A stretch of 61,039 bases of DNA from Prevotellaceae bacterium UBA1710 (GTDB taxonomy: Bacteria > Bacteroidota > Bacteroidia > Bacteroidales > Bacteroidaceae), in assembly GCA_002317355.1 (NCBI GenBank), contig DCJC01000046.1, positions 1 through 61,039 on the forward strand. Direction: 5' to 3'. The position numbers and the translations under genes were made by a program. The notes below the pieces were generated by a model that made no database searches, was not told the DNA's origin, and worked only from the letters and a program-made list of their open reading frames with translations. Position 1 is the stretch's first letter. Every line of letters starts with the position of its first letter. Positions 6,781 through 14,010 of this stretch are shown here, piece after piece.

Positions 6781-8187
6781 CTACATATCCTCAGCCATCA
6801 TGATGGCCTTGCGGAGTGCGCCAAGTTTGTTGTTTACTTCCTGAAGCTCATACTCCTCATTACTCTTGGCAACGATGCCACCACCTGCCTGGAACCAGAG
6901 TTCACCATTACGGCTTACGAATGTGCGGATAGTGATAGCCTGATTGAGCGAACGATCGAAACCGATGAAGCCGATACAGCCACCATAGGCACCACGGTTG
7001 TGTGGCTCGAGTTCAGAGATGATCTGCATGGCACGTACCTTAGGAGCACCAGAGAGAGTTCCTGCAGGGAAGGTGTCGATGAATGCCTTGATTGGATCTG
7101 CGCCCTTGTCGAGAGTTCCGCTTACACGGCTCACGAGATGGATGACGTGTGAGTAGAACTGCATATCCTTGTAGAAATCCACATGAACGCCGTGGCAGTT
7201 GCGAGAAAGGTCGTTACGGGCAAGGTCAACGAGCATTACGTGCTCTGCATTCTCCTTAGGGTCATTACGAAGGTACTCAGCATTCTTACGATCCTGCTCA
7301 GCATTACCAGTACGCTTTGTTGTACCAGCAATCGGGTCGATATAGGCATTGTACTCATCACCCTTCTTCTCTATACGGCAATGTGTCTCAGGTGAAGAAC
7401 CGAAGATACGGAAACCACCGAAGTCGAAATAGAAGAGATATGGTGAAGGGTTGATGCTTCGGAGAGCACGATAGAGTTTGAAGTCATCGCCCTCATACTT
7501 CTGCTTGAAACGACGTGCAAGCACGATCTGGAACACATCACCACGGAGGCAATGCTTGATGCCCTGACGGATGTTAGCCTTATGCTGCTCATCGGTGAGA
7601 GTTGAGGTGTAATCGCCAACCGGGTGGAATCCGTAGGCACGAATCTGACGGTTGTTGATATCCTTCTCAAGCACATCGAGGTCGTCAGACTCACCTTCAG
7701 TAAGGAGCTCGATGATGATCATCTCGTTACGGAAATGGTCGAATACGATAACATCCTTATAGAGGATATAGAGAAGGTCAGGCGCATCATTCTTAGCCTG
7801 AGTCTCATCCTTCACGTTGATATTCTCGAAATAGCGTACGGCATTGAATGAGGTATAGCCGAAGAGACCACAGCACTCGCTATTCTCACCCTCGATATTG
7901 AAAGATGAGAGGAAATCGTTGATGAGCTGAGCCGAACCGTATTCCTTGGTTATCTCATGCTGCACCTGAGTACCATCAGGATATTTGCACACACCCATTC
8001 CGTGCTCGATAGACACACTTCCTATAGGGTGTACGCCGATGAAAGAGCGTGAGTTCTCGCCACCGTGGTAGTCAGAACACTCCATAAGAGCCGACATTGG
8101 ATAGTCGTCACGTATCTTCATATATGCAGATACCGGAGTATTCAGGTCTCCGAGTATCTTCTTTGAAGCGGTTTTGTACTTATACAT
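6781..8187 (-). CDS. trpE: Anthranilate synthase component I
   Basis: It converts chorismate plus ammonia to anthranilate with TrpG. The 468-aa protein shows the chorismate-binding signature blocks: FQIVLARRFKQKY, PSPYLFYFDFGGF, GSSPETHCRIE, IAGTTKRTG, DLARNDLSR, GTLSGAPKVRAM and AYGGCIGFIGFD. The N-terminal ALMECSD region corresponds to the LLES-type tryptophan feedback site of other TrpE proteins, so inhibition by Trp is likely. The open frame extends upstream to a GTG at 8265, but residues 1-26 of that version are a translation of a repeat element (8199-8251). I therefore start at the ATG at 8187 (MYKYKTASKK). The repeat end leaves AAAGGGG 11 nt before this ATG. Confidence 0.96.
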   Translation of the reverse strand: MYKYKTASKKILGDLNTPVSAYMKIRDDYPMSALMECSDYHGGENSRSFIGVHPIGSVSIEHGMGVCKYPDGTQVQHEITKEYGSAQLINDFLSSFNIEGENSECCGLFGYTSFNAVRYFENINVKDETQAKNDAPDLLYILYKDVIVFDHFRNEMIIIELLTEGESDDLDVLEKDINNRQIRAYGFHPVGDYTSTLTDEQHKANIRQGIKHCLRGDVFQIVLARRFKQKYEGDDFKLYRALRSINPSPYLFYFDFGGFRIFGSSPETHCRIEKKGDEYNAYIDPIAGTTKRTGNAEQDRKNAEYLRNDPKENAEHVMLVDLARNDLSRNCHGVHVDFYKDMQFYSHVIHLVSRVSGTLDKGADPIKAFIDTFPAGTLSGAPKVRAMQIISELEPHNRGAYGGCIGFIGFDRSLNQAITIRTFVSRNGELWFQAGGGIVAKSNEEYELQEVNNKLGALRKAIMMAEDM

Positions 8188-8198
8188 GGAAAATTCAA

Positions 8199-8375
8199 CC
8201 CCTTTCTGCCCTACGGGCATCTTTCCCCATAAAGGGGCAAGAGGCTGGCGCGATTGGCCATTCACCGAAAGGTTAATTAAAACTTAATACTATGATAATA
8301 ATAACCGAGCCCGCCATAACGCGCTAGCCCCCTGCCCCTTTACGGGGAAGGGTGCCCACAGGGCGGGAAGGGGTC
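8199..8375. repeat. Paired inverted GC-rich element, family B, between trpB and trpE
   Basis: A 53-bp left unit (8199-8251, starting CCCCTTTCTGCCCTACGGGC) and an inverted right unit (8321-8375, ending GGGCGGGAAGGGGTC) flank a ~70-bp spacer. The same composite occurs at 12238-12414, with the spacer also partly conserved (GCCATTCACCGAAAGGT here, GCCATTCGCCGAAAGGT there). It fills the gap from 1 nt after the trpB stop to 11 nt before the trpE ATG. Each unit holds a small palindrome (CTTTCCCCATAAAGGGG type), so the transcript would form a long hairpin with side stems. Confidence 0.85.
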
Positions 8376-8376
8376 T

Positions 8377-9573
8377 TTACTGTATCTCGCTTGCGTGTGC
8401 AAGATATGTATCCAAATCCTTATCGCCACGACCAGAGACGGTGAGAACGACAACATCGTCCTTCTTGAACTGGTTGGCTACCTTAGGAAGGATAGCGAGG
8501 GCGTGAGCTGATTCGAGGGCTGGGATGATACCTTCCATGCGTGTGAGCTCGAAAGCAGCACGAAGAGCCTCATCATCATTAGCAGGAAGCACCTGAGCAC
8601 GACCTGTCTCGAAGAGGTTGCAATGCATAGGACCAGTACCTGGGTAGTCAAGTCCGGCAGAGATAGAATATGGCTCAATGATCTGACCATCTTCAGTCTG
8701 CATCAACTTGATCTTTGAACCATGAAGAATACCAGTAGTACCAACCTGCATACTTGCAGCAGTCTTGTCGGTATCAACACCGAGACCACCAGCCTCACCA
8801 AGGATGATCTTCACGCGCTCATCATCAAGGTAGTGATAGATAGTGCCAGCAGCATTCGAACCACCACCTACGCAAGCCATGAGATAGTCAGGATAATCGC
8901 GACCAATCTTCTCCTCAAGCTGCCACTTGATCTCCTCAGAGATGACGCTCTGGAGTCTTGCAACCATTTCAGGATAAGGGTGTGGACCTACGGTTGAACC
9001 GATGATATAGAATGTATCTGATGGATTACAGCACCAATCGCGGATAGCCTCGTTGGTACCATCCTTAAGAGTCTTGTTACCGCTCTGAACTGGTACTACG
9101 GTAGCACCGAGCATCTTCATGCGCTCTACATTTACGTGCTGACGCTGAACATCGAGAGCACCCATATAAACGGTACATGGCATATCCATGAGGGCACATG
9201 CAGTAGCAGTAGCCACACCATGCTGACCTGCACCTGTCTCAGCGATGATACGTGTCTTACCCATCTTCTTAGCGATAAGAATCTGACCAAGCGCATTGTT
9301 AATCTTATGTGCACCTGTATGGTTGAGATCCTCACGCTTGAGATAGAGCTGACATCCGTACTTCTCACTCATGCGCTTTGCATAATAAAGAGGTGAAGGG
9401 CGACCTACATAGTCACGGAGAAGAGCGTGATACTCTTTCTTGAACTCCTCACTCTCGATGATTGGGAGGTACGCATTCTTAAGGTCCTCCACGGTCTTGT
9501 ATAATATCTCAGGGATATAGGCACCACCGTAGTTGCCATAGAATCCCAGGTCGTTAACTGTGTATTTACTCAT
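8377..9573 (-). CDS. trpB: Tryptophan synthase beta subunit
   Basis: This PLP enzyme condenses indole with L-serine to tryptophan, in complex with TrpA. The 398-aa protein carries the PLP lysine in HTGAHKINNALGQ (Lys90), the channel and active-site stretch AETGAGQHGVATA, and the phosphate-binding GGGSNAAG loop. It is the usual trpB1 type by length and motifs. The frame is open back to a GTG at 9588, but that lies in repeat DNA, so the ATG at 9573 (MSKYTVNDLG) is preferred. Neighbours on both sides are separated by paired GC-rich elements. Confidence 0.97.
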   Translation of the reverse strand: MSKYTVNDLGFYGNYGGAYIPEILYKTVEDLKNAYLPIIESEEFKKEYHALLRDYVGRPSPLYYAKRMSEKYGCQLYLKREDLNHTGAHKINNALGQILIAKKMGKTRIIAETGAGQHGVATATACALMDMPCTVYMGALDVQRQHVNVERMKMLGATVVPVQSGNKTLKDGTNEAIRDWCCNPSDTFYIIGSTVGPHPYPEMVARLQSVISEEIKWQLEEKIGRDYPDYLMACVGGGSNAAGTIYHYLDDERVKIILGEAGGLGVDTDKTAASMQVGTTGILHGSKIKLMQTEDGQIIEPYSISAGLDYPGTGPMHCNLFETGRAQVLPANDDEALRAAFELTRMEGIIPALESAHALAILPKVANQFKKDDVVVLTVSGRGDKDLDTYLAHASEIQ

Positions 9574-9580
9574 AATAGAT

Positions 9581-9763
9581 AGACCCACCCCCTAACCCCT
9601 CCCATAAAGGGAGGGGAGTAGTTACTACTCTTTATTTGCGGGGGGTACGCTTTTTATTTTTGACTTCTTATTTATTACTTTTTATCTTCATATCAGACCT
9701 TCCCTTTAAGACAGAAATACTATCTACTCCCCTCCCTCTATGGGAGGGGCTGGGGGTGGGTCT
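9581..9763. repeat. Paired inverted GC-rich element, family C, between trpA and trpB
   Basis: Left unit 9581-9621 (agacccaccccctaacccct, then CCCATAAAGGGAGGGGAGTAG) and right unit 9724-9763 are near-perfect reverse complements over about 40 bp. Each contains its own small palindrome (CCCTCCC...GGGAGGG). The ~100-bp spacer is AT-rich. The pair spans from 4 nt after the trpA stop to 7 nt before the trpB ATG, and on the trp strand it leaves GGGTGGGTC just upstream of that ATG. It resembles family A but is distinct. Confidence 0.85.
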
Positions 9764-9767
9764 TTTT

Positions 9768-10547
9768 TTACTTTGACAACGCCTCGAACAAATTATCCAA
9801 AGCCTTATCCGCGTTACCCTCAGCCTCATTGAGAAGAGTAACGAACTTACTACCGATGATAGCACCTGCAGCATTTGCCTGAGAAGACTCGAGAGTCTGC
9901 TTGTTACTGATACCGAAACCAATCATACGAGGGTTGCGGAGGTTCATGCCGTTGATACGCTGGAAGTACTCCTGCTTGGCATCGTCGAATGACTTCTGAG
10001 CACCTGTTGTGCTTGCAGAAGAAACCATATAGACAAAGCCATCGGTGTTATCGTCGATGAAGCGAATACGCTCTTCAGAAGTCTCAGGAGTAATGAGCAT
10101 GATGATACGGATATCGTACTTGTCAGCGATTGGCTTCACCTGCTCCATATAATCCTTGAAAGGAAGGTCAGGAATGATAGCACCACTTACGCCACACTCT
10201 ACGCAACTCTTGCAGAACTCCTCAATGCCATACTGCATCATCACGTTGAGATAACCCATGAGCACGAGAGGAATCTTAACTTCATCCTTGATAGCCTTGA
10301 GCTGTGAGAAGAGGAGACGGAGAGACATACCATTGCGAAGTGCACGTGTAGCAGCATCCTGAATAACAGGACCGTCAGCCATTGGGTCGCTGAAAGGAAT
10401 GCCGACCTCAATCATATCAATGCCATGACGCTCCATTGACTTAATCACATCACCTGTTCCCTCGAGTGTAGGACATCCTGCACAGAAGTAGAGAGAAAGG
10501 ATCTTACGGTCTTTTGCCGAAGCAAATAATTGGTTTATCTTATTCAT
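9768..10547 (-). CDS. trpA: Tryptophan synthase alpha subunit
   Basis: It cleaves indole-3-glycerol phosphate to indole and glyceraldehyde-3-phosphate and channels indole to TrpB. The 259-aa TIM barrel carries the catalytic acids Glu47 (MIEVGIPFSDP) and Asp58 (MADGPVIQDA), and the phosphate-binding region near GFGISNKQTLE. The length is standard and the start is an ATG (MNKINQLFAS). It lies between trpF (72-nt gap) and trpB (194-nt gap filled by family C). Confidence 0.97.
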   Translation of the reverse strand: MNKINQLFASAKDRKILSLYFCAGCPTLEGTGDVIKSMERHGIDMIEVGIPFSDPMADGPVIQDAATRALRNGMSLRLLFSQLKAIKDEVKIPLVLMGYLNVMMQYGIEEFCKSCVECGVSGAIIPDLPFKDYMEQVKPIADKYDIRIIMLITPETSEERIRFIDDNTDGFVYMVSSASTTGAQKSFDDAKQEYFQRINGMNLRNPRMIGFGISNKQTLESSQANAAGAIIGSKFVTLLNEAEGNADKALDNLFEALSK

Positions 10548-10619
10548 TGATTGTATTTACTATTTTTCTATTTACTATTTACAATTTATTTACTATTTCA
10601 GATATTTACTATTTAGTTT
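10548..10619. repeat. Direct TATTTACTATTT words between trpF and trpA
   Basis: The gap is made almost wholly of repeats of TATTTACTATTT and ATTTACAATTT in one orientation. The same words, with inverted partners, fill the azlC-azlD gap (24268-24465). No inverted partner is seen here. Confidence 0.6.
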
Positions 10620-11291
10620 CTATCTGAGAGAGCTAACAAACATCCTCAGCTTGTCAGCATCCTTAAGTGCTGGCTCTATCTCGAACTTTGAGTTGAGGTC
10701 GATTCCTACGCACATAGGGTGATTGAAAGCCTTGACGCGCTCAACATCATCCGGTCCGATACCCCCTGAGAGAATGAAAGGAATATTACCATCATACTCG
10801 TCGAGCACCGACCAGTCGAATTGCTCACCACTACCACCGACACACTTACACTTAGTATCGAAAAGCAGCATATCTGCATGTCCTTCGTACTCACGCCATC
10901 GCTTAACATCATCAGCTTCGCGGATGCTCAGCGCCTTGATGATCTTGATGTCTGGAGCAATGTCGGGGATAAGCGTTGCCTTGAGGTTGTCTATCATAAC
11001 CGGCGACTCATTACCATGCAGCTGCACATAGTCAAGCTTGAAGTTATAGACGCGGGTCACGATATTCTGAGGCATGTCGTCAACGAACACACCGACATAC
11101 TTGATGTCAGCCTGCTTACCGTCAAGCATATCATTGCTCACACGATCAGGAATGATACCAGCTCGTGAGGATATCTGACTGACATATCTCGGACTCTTTG
11201 GCCAGAAGATGAAGCCCATCAGATTTATTCCTAACTTTGACACCTCAGCGATATTCTGAGGATCACGCATTCCACATACCTTTATCAACAT
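10620..11291 (-). CDS. trpF: Phosphoribosylanthranilate isomerase
   Basis: It catalyses the Amadori rearrangement of phosphoribosylanthranilate to CdRP. The 223-aa barrel starts MLIKVCGMRDPQNI with the catalytic Cys6, and the general acid is Asp145 in LLFDTKCKCVGGSG. The C-terminal phosphate-binding loops (LSGGIGPDDV and GIDLNSKFE) are present. It is a stand-alone protein, not fused to TrpC. The gap to trpC upstream is 136 nt and carries an inverted AT-rich word pair. Confidence 0.96.
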   Translation of the reverse strand: MLIKVCGMRDPQNIAEVSKLGINLMGFIFWPKSPRYVSQISSRAGIIPDRVSNDMLDGKQADIKYVGVFVDDMPQNIVTRVYNFKLDYVQLHGNESPVMIDNLKATLIPDIAPDIKIIKALSIREADDVKRWREYEGHADMLLFDTKCKCVGGSGEQFDWSVLDEYDGNIPFILSGGIGPDDVERVKAFNHPMCVGIDLNSKFEIEPALKDADKLRMFVSSLR

Positions 11292-11427
11292 AAATTATAA
11301 AATTAAGAATTAAAAAGTAAAAAGTATGATTACACTTTAAAGCGTATGCCTTTTTGTTAAGTAATTTCCGTGAATGCCCATCCACAAGAAATACTAACCA
11401 TACTTTTTATTTTTTACTTTATATCTT
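11292..11427. repeat. AT-rich inverted word pair between trpC and trpF
   Basis: Left part (11300-11327: attaagaattaaaaagtaaa, then aagtatg) and right part (11397-11432: catactttttattttttact) are approximate reverse complements around ~70 bp. The central part shows no reading frame or promoter. Confidence 0.5.
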
Positions 11428-12228
11428 TTACTTCACAACTTCTCTTATGAACTCTCCGAGAGCAGCACCTGGGTCTTCGGTCTTCATGAAGTTCTCACCA
11501 ATGAGGAAGCCATTGAAGCCTGCCTGACGAAGCTCACGAACCGTCTGAGGGTTAGAGATTCCGCTCTCACTTACCTTGCACGCATCCTTTGGAAGGAGTT
11601 CTGCCAAGCGGAATGAGTTCTCTACCTTTGTAATGAATGTACCGAGGTTACGGTTGTTGATACCGCACATATCAGGGCCGAGCTCCACGTACTCAAGTTC
11701 CGGTTCGCTATGCATCTCGAGAAGAACCTCAAGCTGAAGGTCGTGTGCCTTCTGAAGAAGATCCTTGCACTCGCTCTTCGTGAGATCAGCAGCGATGAGC
11801 AATACGGCAGAAGCGCCACAAAGGCGAGCCTGATAAAGCTGATACTCATCGATAACGAAGTTCTTATAGAGGATAGGAATCTCAACGCCCGACTCACGAG
11901 CTATCTCGATGAATCTGTCGTAACCGCCAAAGTATTGTGTATCAGTAAGAATACTCAAAGCCGAAGCACCATTCTGCTGATAAGCGAGAGGAATGATTTC
12001 AGGCTTACCTTCTTCCTTTATCCATCCCTTTGAAGGTGACTTACGCTTGAACTCAGAGATGATACCAGAATCTGATGCCATCAAAGCACCTCGCATAGAA
12101 GGTACCGCAGCACCTTCATCCATTACCTTCTCTACCTTTGCCACAATATCGCGATAAGAGAGCTGCTGCTTGAACTGCTCAACCTCTATTCGCTTGTGTG
12201 CTATTATCTCGTCTAAAATATCTGCCAT
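11428..12228 (-). CDS. trpC: Indole-3-glycerol-phosphate synthase
   Basis: It closes the indole ring by decarboxylating CdRP to indole-3-glycerol phosphate. The 266-aa protein shows the family blocks: EFKRKSPSKGWI (catalytic Lys61 region), ILYKNFVIDEYQ, EMHSEPELE, INNRNLGTF and SESGISNPQTVRELRQAGFNGFLIGENFMK. It is a stand-alone enzyme. The start is the ATG at 12228; a family B element ends 9 nt upstream, leaving AAAGGGG at a Shine-Dalgarno-like distance. Confidence 0.97.
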   Translation of the reverse strand: MADILDEIIAHKRIEVEQFKQQLSYRDIVAKVEKVMDEGAAVPSMRGALMASDSGIISEFKRKSPSKGWIKEEGKPEIIPLAYQQNGASALSILTDTQYFGGYDRFIEIARESGVEIPILYKNFVIDEYQLYQARLCGASAVLLIAADLTKSECKDLLQKAHDLQLEVLLEMHSEPELEYVELGPDMCGINNRNLGTFITKVENSFRLAELLPKDACKVSESGISNPQTVRELRQAGFNGFLIGENFMKTEDPGAALGEFIREVVK

Positions 12229-12237
12229 AAATATCTA

Positions 12238-12414
12238 CCCCTTTCTGCCCTGCGGGCATCTTTCCCCGTAAAGGGGCAAGAGGCTGGCGCATGATAGCCA
12301 TTCGCCGAAAGGTATTTGTTTAATTTTTAATTCTTACCCCATCACTAAACCGCCACAATGCGCTAGCTCCCTGCCCCTTCACGGGGAAGGGTGCCCGCAG
12401 GGCGGGAAGGGGTC
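12238..12414. repeat. Paired inverted GC-rich element, family B, between trpD and trpC
   Basis: This is the second copy of the composite at 8199-8375: left unit 12238-12290, related spacer beginning ATGATAGCCATTCGCCGAAA, inverted right unit 12360-12414. The right unit touches the trpD stop codon (12415) and the left unit ends 9 nt before the trpC ATG. The two copies differ mainly by single substitutions in the arms and more in the spacer. Confidence 0.85.
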
Positions 12415-13419
12415 CTAACTATTTACCTCAATAAACTTCTTCAATGCAGCCAATGCCTTACCGCTCTCGATACTCTCCTTAGCCTTGGCAACACACTCCT
12501 CGATCGGCATCTTACCAGCCTCAAGGATCTGGATAGCGAAGGCAGCATTCACGATAACAACATTCTTCTGATCCTCGGTTGCTGTGTTCTCGAGAACAGA
12601 ATCAAAGATCTTCATAGCCTCTTCCTTAGTGTTACCGCCATAGATTGACTCAGGCTTAACGAGTGGCATCTTGAGATCATTTGGAGAGAAAATCTTCTCG
12701 TAGTTATTTGTTGTAACCTTGAAGTTGCTTGTGAGCGAAATCTCATCATATCCATCGATAGAGTTCTCGATACCATAGTCAACACCAAGCTTCTGATACA
12801 CACTATTATATAGGCGCATCTGGTCGAGGTTTGCCACACCGAGAAGCTGGCACTTAGGCTGACTTGGGTTTACGATAGGACCAAGGAGATTGAATACTGT
12901 TGGGAACTCCACAGCCTTACGGATTGGACCAACGAACTTCATAGCACGAGCGAACAATGGTGCATGGAGATAAACGATGCCTGACTCATTGATAGAACGG
13001 TTGAGCTGGTCGAGGTCGTTAGTGAACTTAACTCCGTGACCTTCAATGACATTACTTGCACCACTAACTGATGTAGCAGCCACATTACCGTGCTTTGCCA
13101 CCTTATAGCCAGCACCAGCAACTACAAAACAAGCACATGTAGAGATGTTGAAGGTATTCTTCTGATCACCACCAGTACCTACGATGTCGATATAGCGCTC
13201 TGCATCGAGAAGAGCAGGAACACCTGTCTCGAGGATTCCGTCGCGGAAACCAAGAAGTTCATCAACTGTGATACCACGCATCTGCAGACAAGCAAGAAGA
13301 GCTGTGATCTGTGCATCATTAATCTCCTGACGTGTGATAGCCAGAAGAATCTGTCTCATTTCCTCACGCGAGAGAACCTCATGCTGGAGAACTCGCGCCA
13401 ATATTTCCTTCATTACCAT
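12415..13419 (-). CDS. trpD: Anthranilate phosphoribosyltransferase
   Basis: It transfers phosphoribose from PRPP to anthranilate. The 334-aa protein has the PRPP-binding loop VGTGGDQKNTFNIST and the typical KHGNVAATSVSGASNVIEGHG and GPIVNPSQP blocks. Two ATG codons (13419 and 13413) could start it; both give nearly the same protein (MVMKEILARV or MKEILARV). It is the first structural gene of the operon and is preceded by a ~200-nt leader with a Trp-rich leader peptide and an attenuator-like hairpin. Confidence 0.96.
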   Translation of the reverse strand: MVMKEILARVLQHEVLSREEMRQILLAITRQEINDAQITALLACLQMRGITVDELLGFRDGILETGVPALLDAERYIDIVGTGGDQKNTFNISTCACFVVAGAGYKVAKHGNVAATSVSGASNVIEGHGVKFTNDLDQLNRSINESGIVYLHAPLFARAMKFVGPIRKAVEFPTVFNLLGPIVNPSQPKCQLLGVANLDQMRLYNSVYQKLGVDYGIENSIDGYDEISLTSNFKVTTNNYEKIFSPNDLKMPLVKPESIYGGNTKEEAMKIFDSVLENTATEDQKNVVIVNAAFAIQILEAGKMPIEECVAKAKESIESGKALAALKKFIEVNS

Positions 13420-13462
13420 GGGCTAATATCTTTTTTATTATTATTGTTTCTTGTTAGAAGAA

Positions 13463-13515
13463 CTCATGAAATTTTCACGAGAAGAGGGCCTGTCGCGTTT
13501 GCGACAGACCCTCTT
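13463..13515 (-). promoter_or_regulatory. Attenuator-like double hairpin in the trp leader
   Basis: On the trp strand AAGAGGGTCTGTCGC (13515-13501) pairs with GCGACAGGCCCTCTT (13496-13482) around AAAC. All 15 positions pair on this strand because the one odd position is G-U; on the other strand it is a C-A mismatch, which favours a role in the trp mRNA. A second small hairpin (CTCGTGA/TCATGAG, 13481-13463) follows at once. A classic U run is missing, so termination efficiency is uncertain. An upstream AGACC (13553-13549) could pair with GGTCT in the first arm as an antiterminator. Confidence 0.6.
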
Positions 13516-13567
13516 TTTAATTTCTATATACTTGACGAGTACATATACGGTCTTAGCAACTCACGAC

Positions 13568-13621
13568 TTATTCAAATCTCGAGCTACGCCACCACCAATA
13601 TGTACGAACGTTTTGTTTCAT
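13568..13621 (-). CDS. trpL: Tryptophan operon leader peptide, 17 aa
   Basis: The peptide reads MKQNVRTYWWWRSSRFE, with three consecutive Trp codons (TGG TGG TGG) at residues 9-11, then a TAA stop 52 nt before the attenuator-like hairpin. It lies directly between the trp promoter and trpD in the right orientation. By analogy with the enterobacterial trp leader, ribosome stalling at the Trp codons when charged tRNA-Trp is scarce would alter folding of the following RNA. The ATG lies only 4 nt after the -7 box, so the mRNA is probably leaderless or nearly so. Confidence 0.85.
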   Translation of the reverse strand: MKQNVRTYWWWRSSRFE

Positions 13622-13625
13622 GCTG

Positions 13626-13656
13626 CAAAAGTACACAAATAATTTGAATCTACAAA
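13626..13656 (-). promoter_or_regulatory. trp operon promoter
   Basis: On the minus strand: TTTG (13656-13653), 19 nt, TACTTTTG (13633-13626), a full match to the Bacteroidetes consensus. The leader peptide ATG begins 4 nt further on. It is divergent from the ABC-F promoter about 70 bp away. Confidence 0.82.
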
Positions 13657-13723
13657 CTTTTTGTTATGTTTTTTCATTTTTTTCTTACAAAAAACCGTAA
13701 CACAGCAAAAATACGCCTCATTT

Positions 13724-13755
13724 TTTGGATATTACGCTAATATTCTGTACCTTTG
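13724..13755 (+). promoter_or_regulatory. Promoter of the ABC-F gene
   Basis: TTTG (13724-13727), 20 nt, TACCTTTG (13748-13755). Transcription from about 13760 would give a ~250-nt 5' leader before the TTG start at 14011. That leader holds a 13-codon open frame, an 18-bp-arm palindrome and a 20-bp tandem duplication. Confidence 0.78.
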
Positions 13756-13784
13756 CATTTCTTTTCGACACATTATTAATAAAT

Positions 13785-13826
13785 ATGTCGTTTCAAAGAT
13801 CTAAAGTTGAAGATCCGCTGATCTAA
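13785..13826 (+). CDS. Possible upstream ORF of 13 codons in the ABC-F leader
   Basis: ATG at 13785 opens MSFQRSKVEDPLI and stops at 13824-13826, the base before the first arm of the palindrome at 13827. It starts about 25 nt into the predicted transcript. The second half of this ORF is made of repeat-flank DNA, so it may be accidental. A leader-peptide role is possible only by analogy with ribosome-mediated attenuation of some ABC-F genes. Confidence 0.22.
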   Translation: MSFQRSKVEDPLI

Positions 13827-13894
13827 GGGGGTAAACTCAGTGAACCTCCGTTCCAAGTCCGCTATATAATGGGACTTTCACTGAGTTTACCCCC
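13827..13894. repeat. Family D palindrome, copy 1
   Basis: GGGGGTAAACTCAGTGAA (13827-13844) and its perfect complement (13877-13894) enclose a 32-nt loop. Copy 2 at 30988-31055 has identical arms and a loop of the same length. The outer flanks also pair imperfectly and are shared between copies (GATCTTCCGCTATGAA here against ATCTTCCGATATGAA there, in opposite orientation). No T run follows. Confidence 0.85.
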
Positions 13895-13914
13895 TATTCA
13901 TAGCGGAAGATCAA

Positions 13915-13954
13915 CGAAAGAAGATAAGCCTAACCGAAAGAAGATAAGCCTAAC
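13915..13954 (+). repeat. Tandem duplication of 20 bp in the ABC-F leader
   Basis: CGAAAGAAGATAAGCCTAAC occurs twice head to tail with no mismatch (13915-13934, 13935-13954), just downstream of the family D palindrome. Confidence 0.85.
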
Positions 13955-14010
13955 TTCAAGGCTTTGGCAAAAAATAGTAAAGTTGTAAATTGTAAAAATA
14001 GTAAATCAAA

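Noticed and set aside
8188..8265. 26-residue N-terminal extension of TrpE from a GTG at 8265
   Set aside because: It is a translation of the family B repeat. TrpE proteins begin near MYKYKT, and the ATG at 8187 gives a normal 468-aa protein.
9574..9588. GTG start of trpB at 9588
   Set aside because: It lies inside the family C repeat; the ATG at 9573 starts the conserved N-terminus.
13482..13520. Plus-strand Rho-independent terminator (CCCTCTTTTT end)
   Set aside because: The T run on the plus strand looks good, but no plus-strand gene lies upstream, and the stem pairs fully only on the trp strand (G-U against A-C).
13090..13647. Plus-strand open frame of 185 codons opposite trpD and the trp leader
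   Set aside because: It is antisense to trpD and trpL, has no family resemblance and no promoter.
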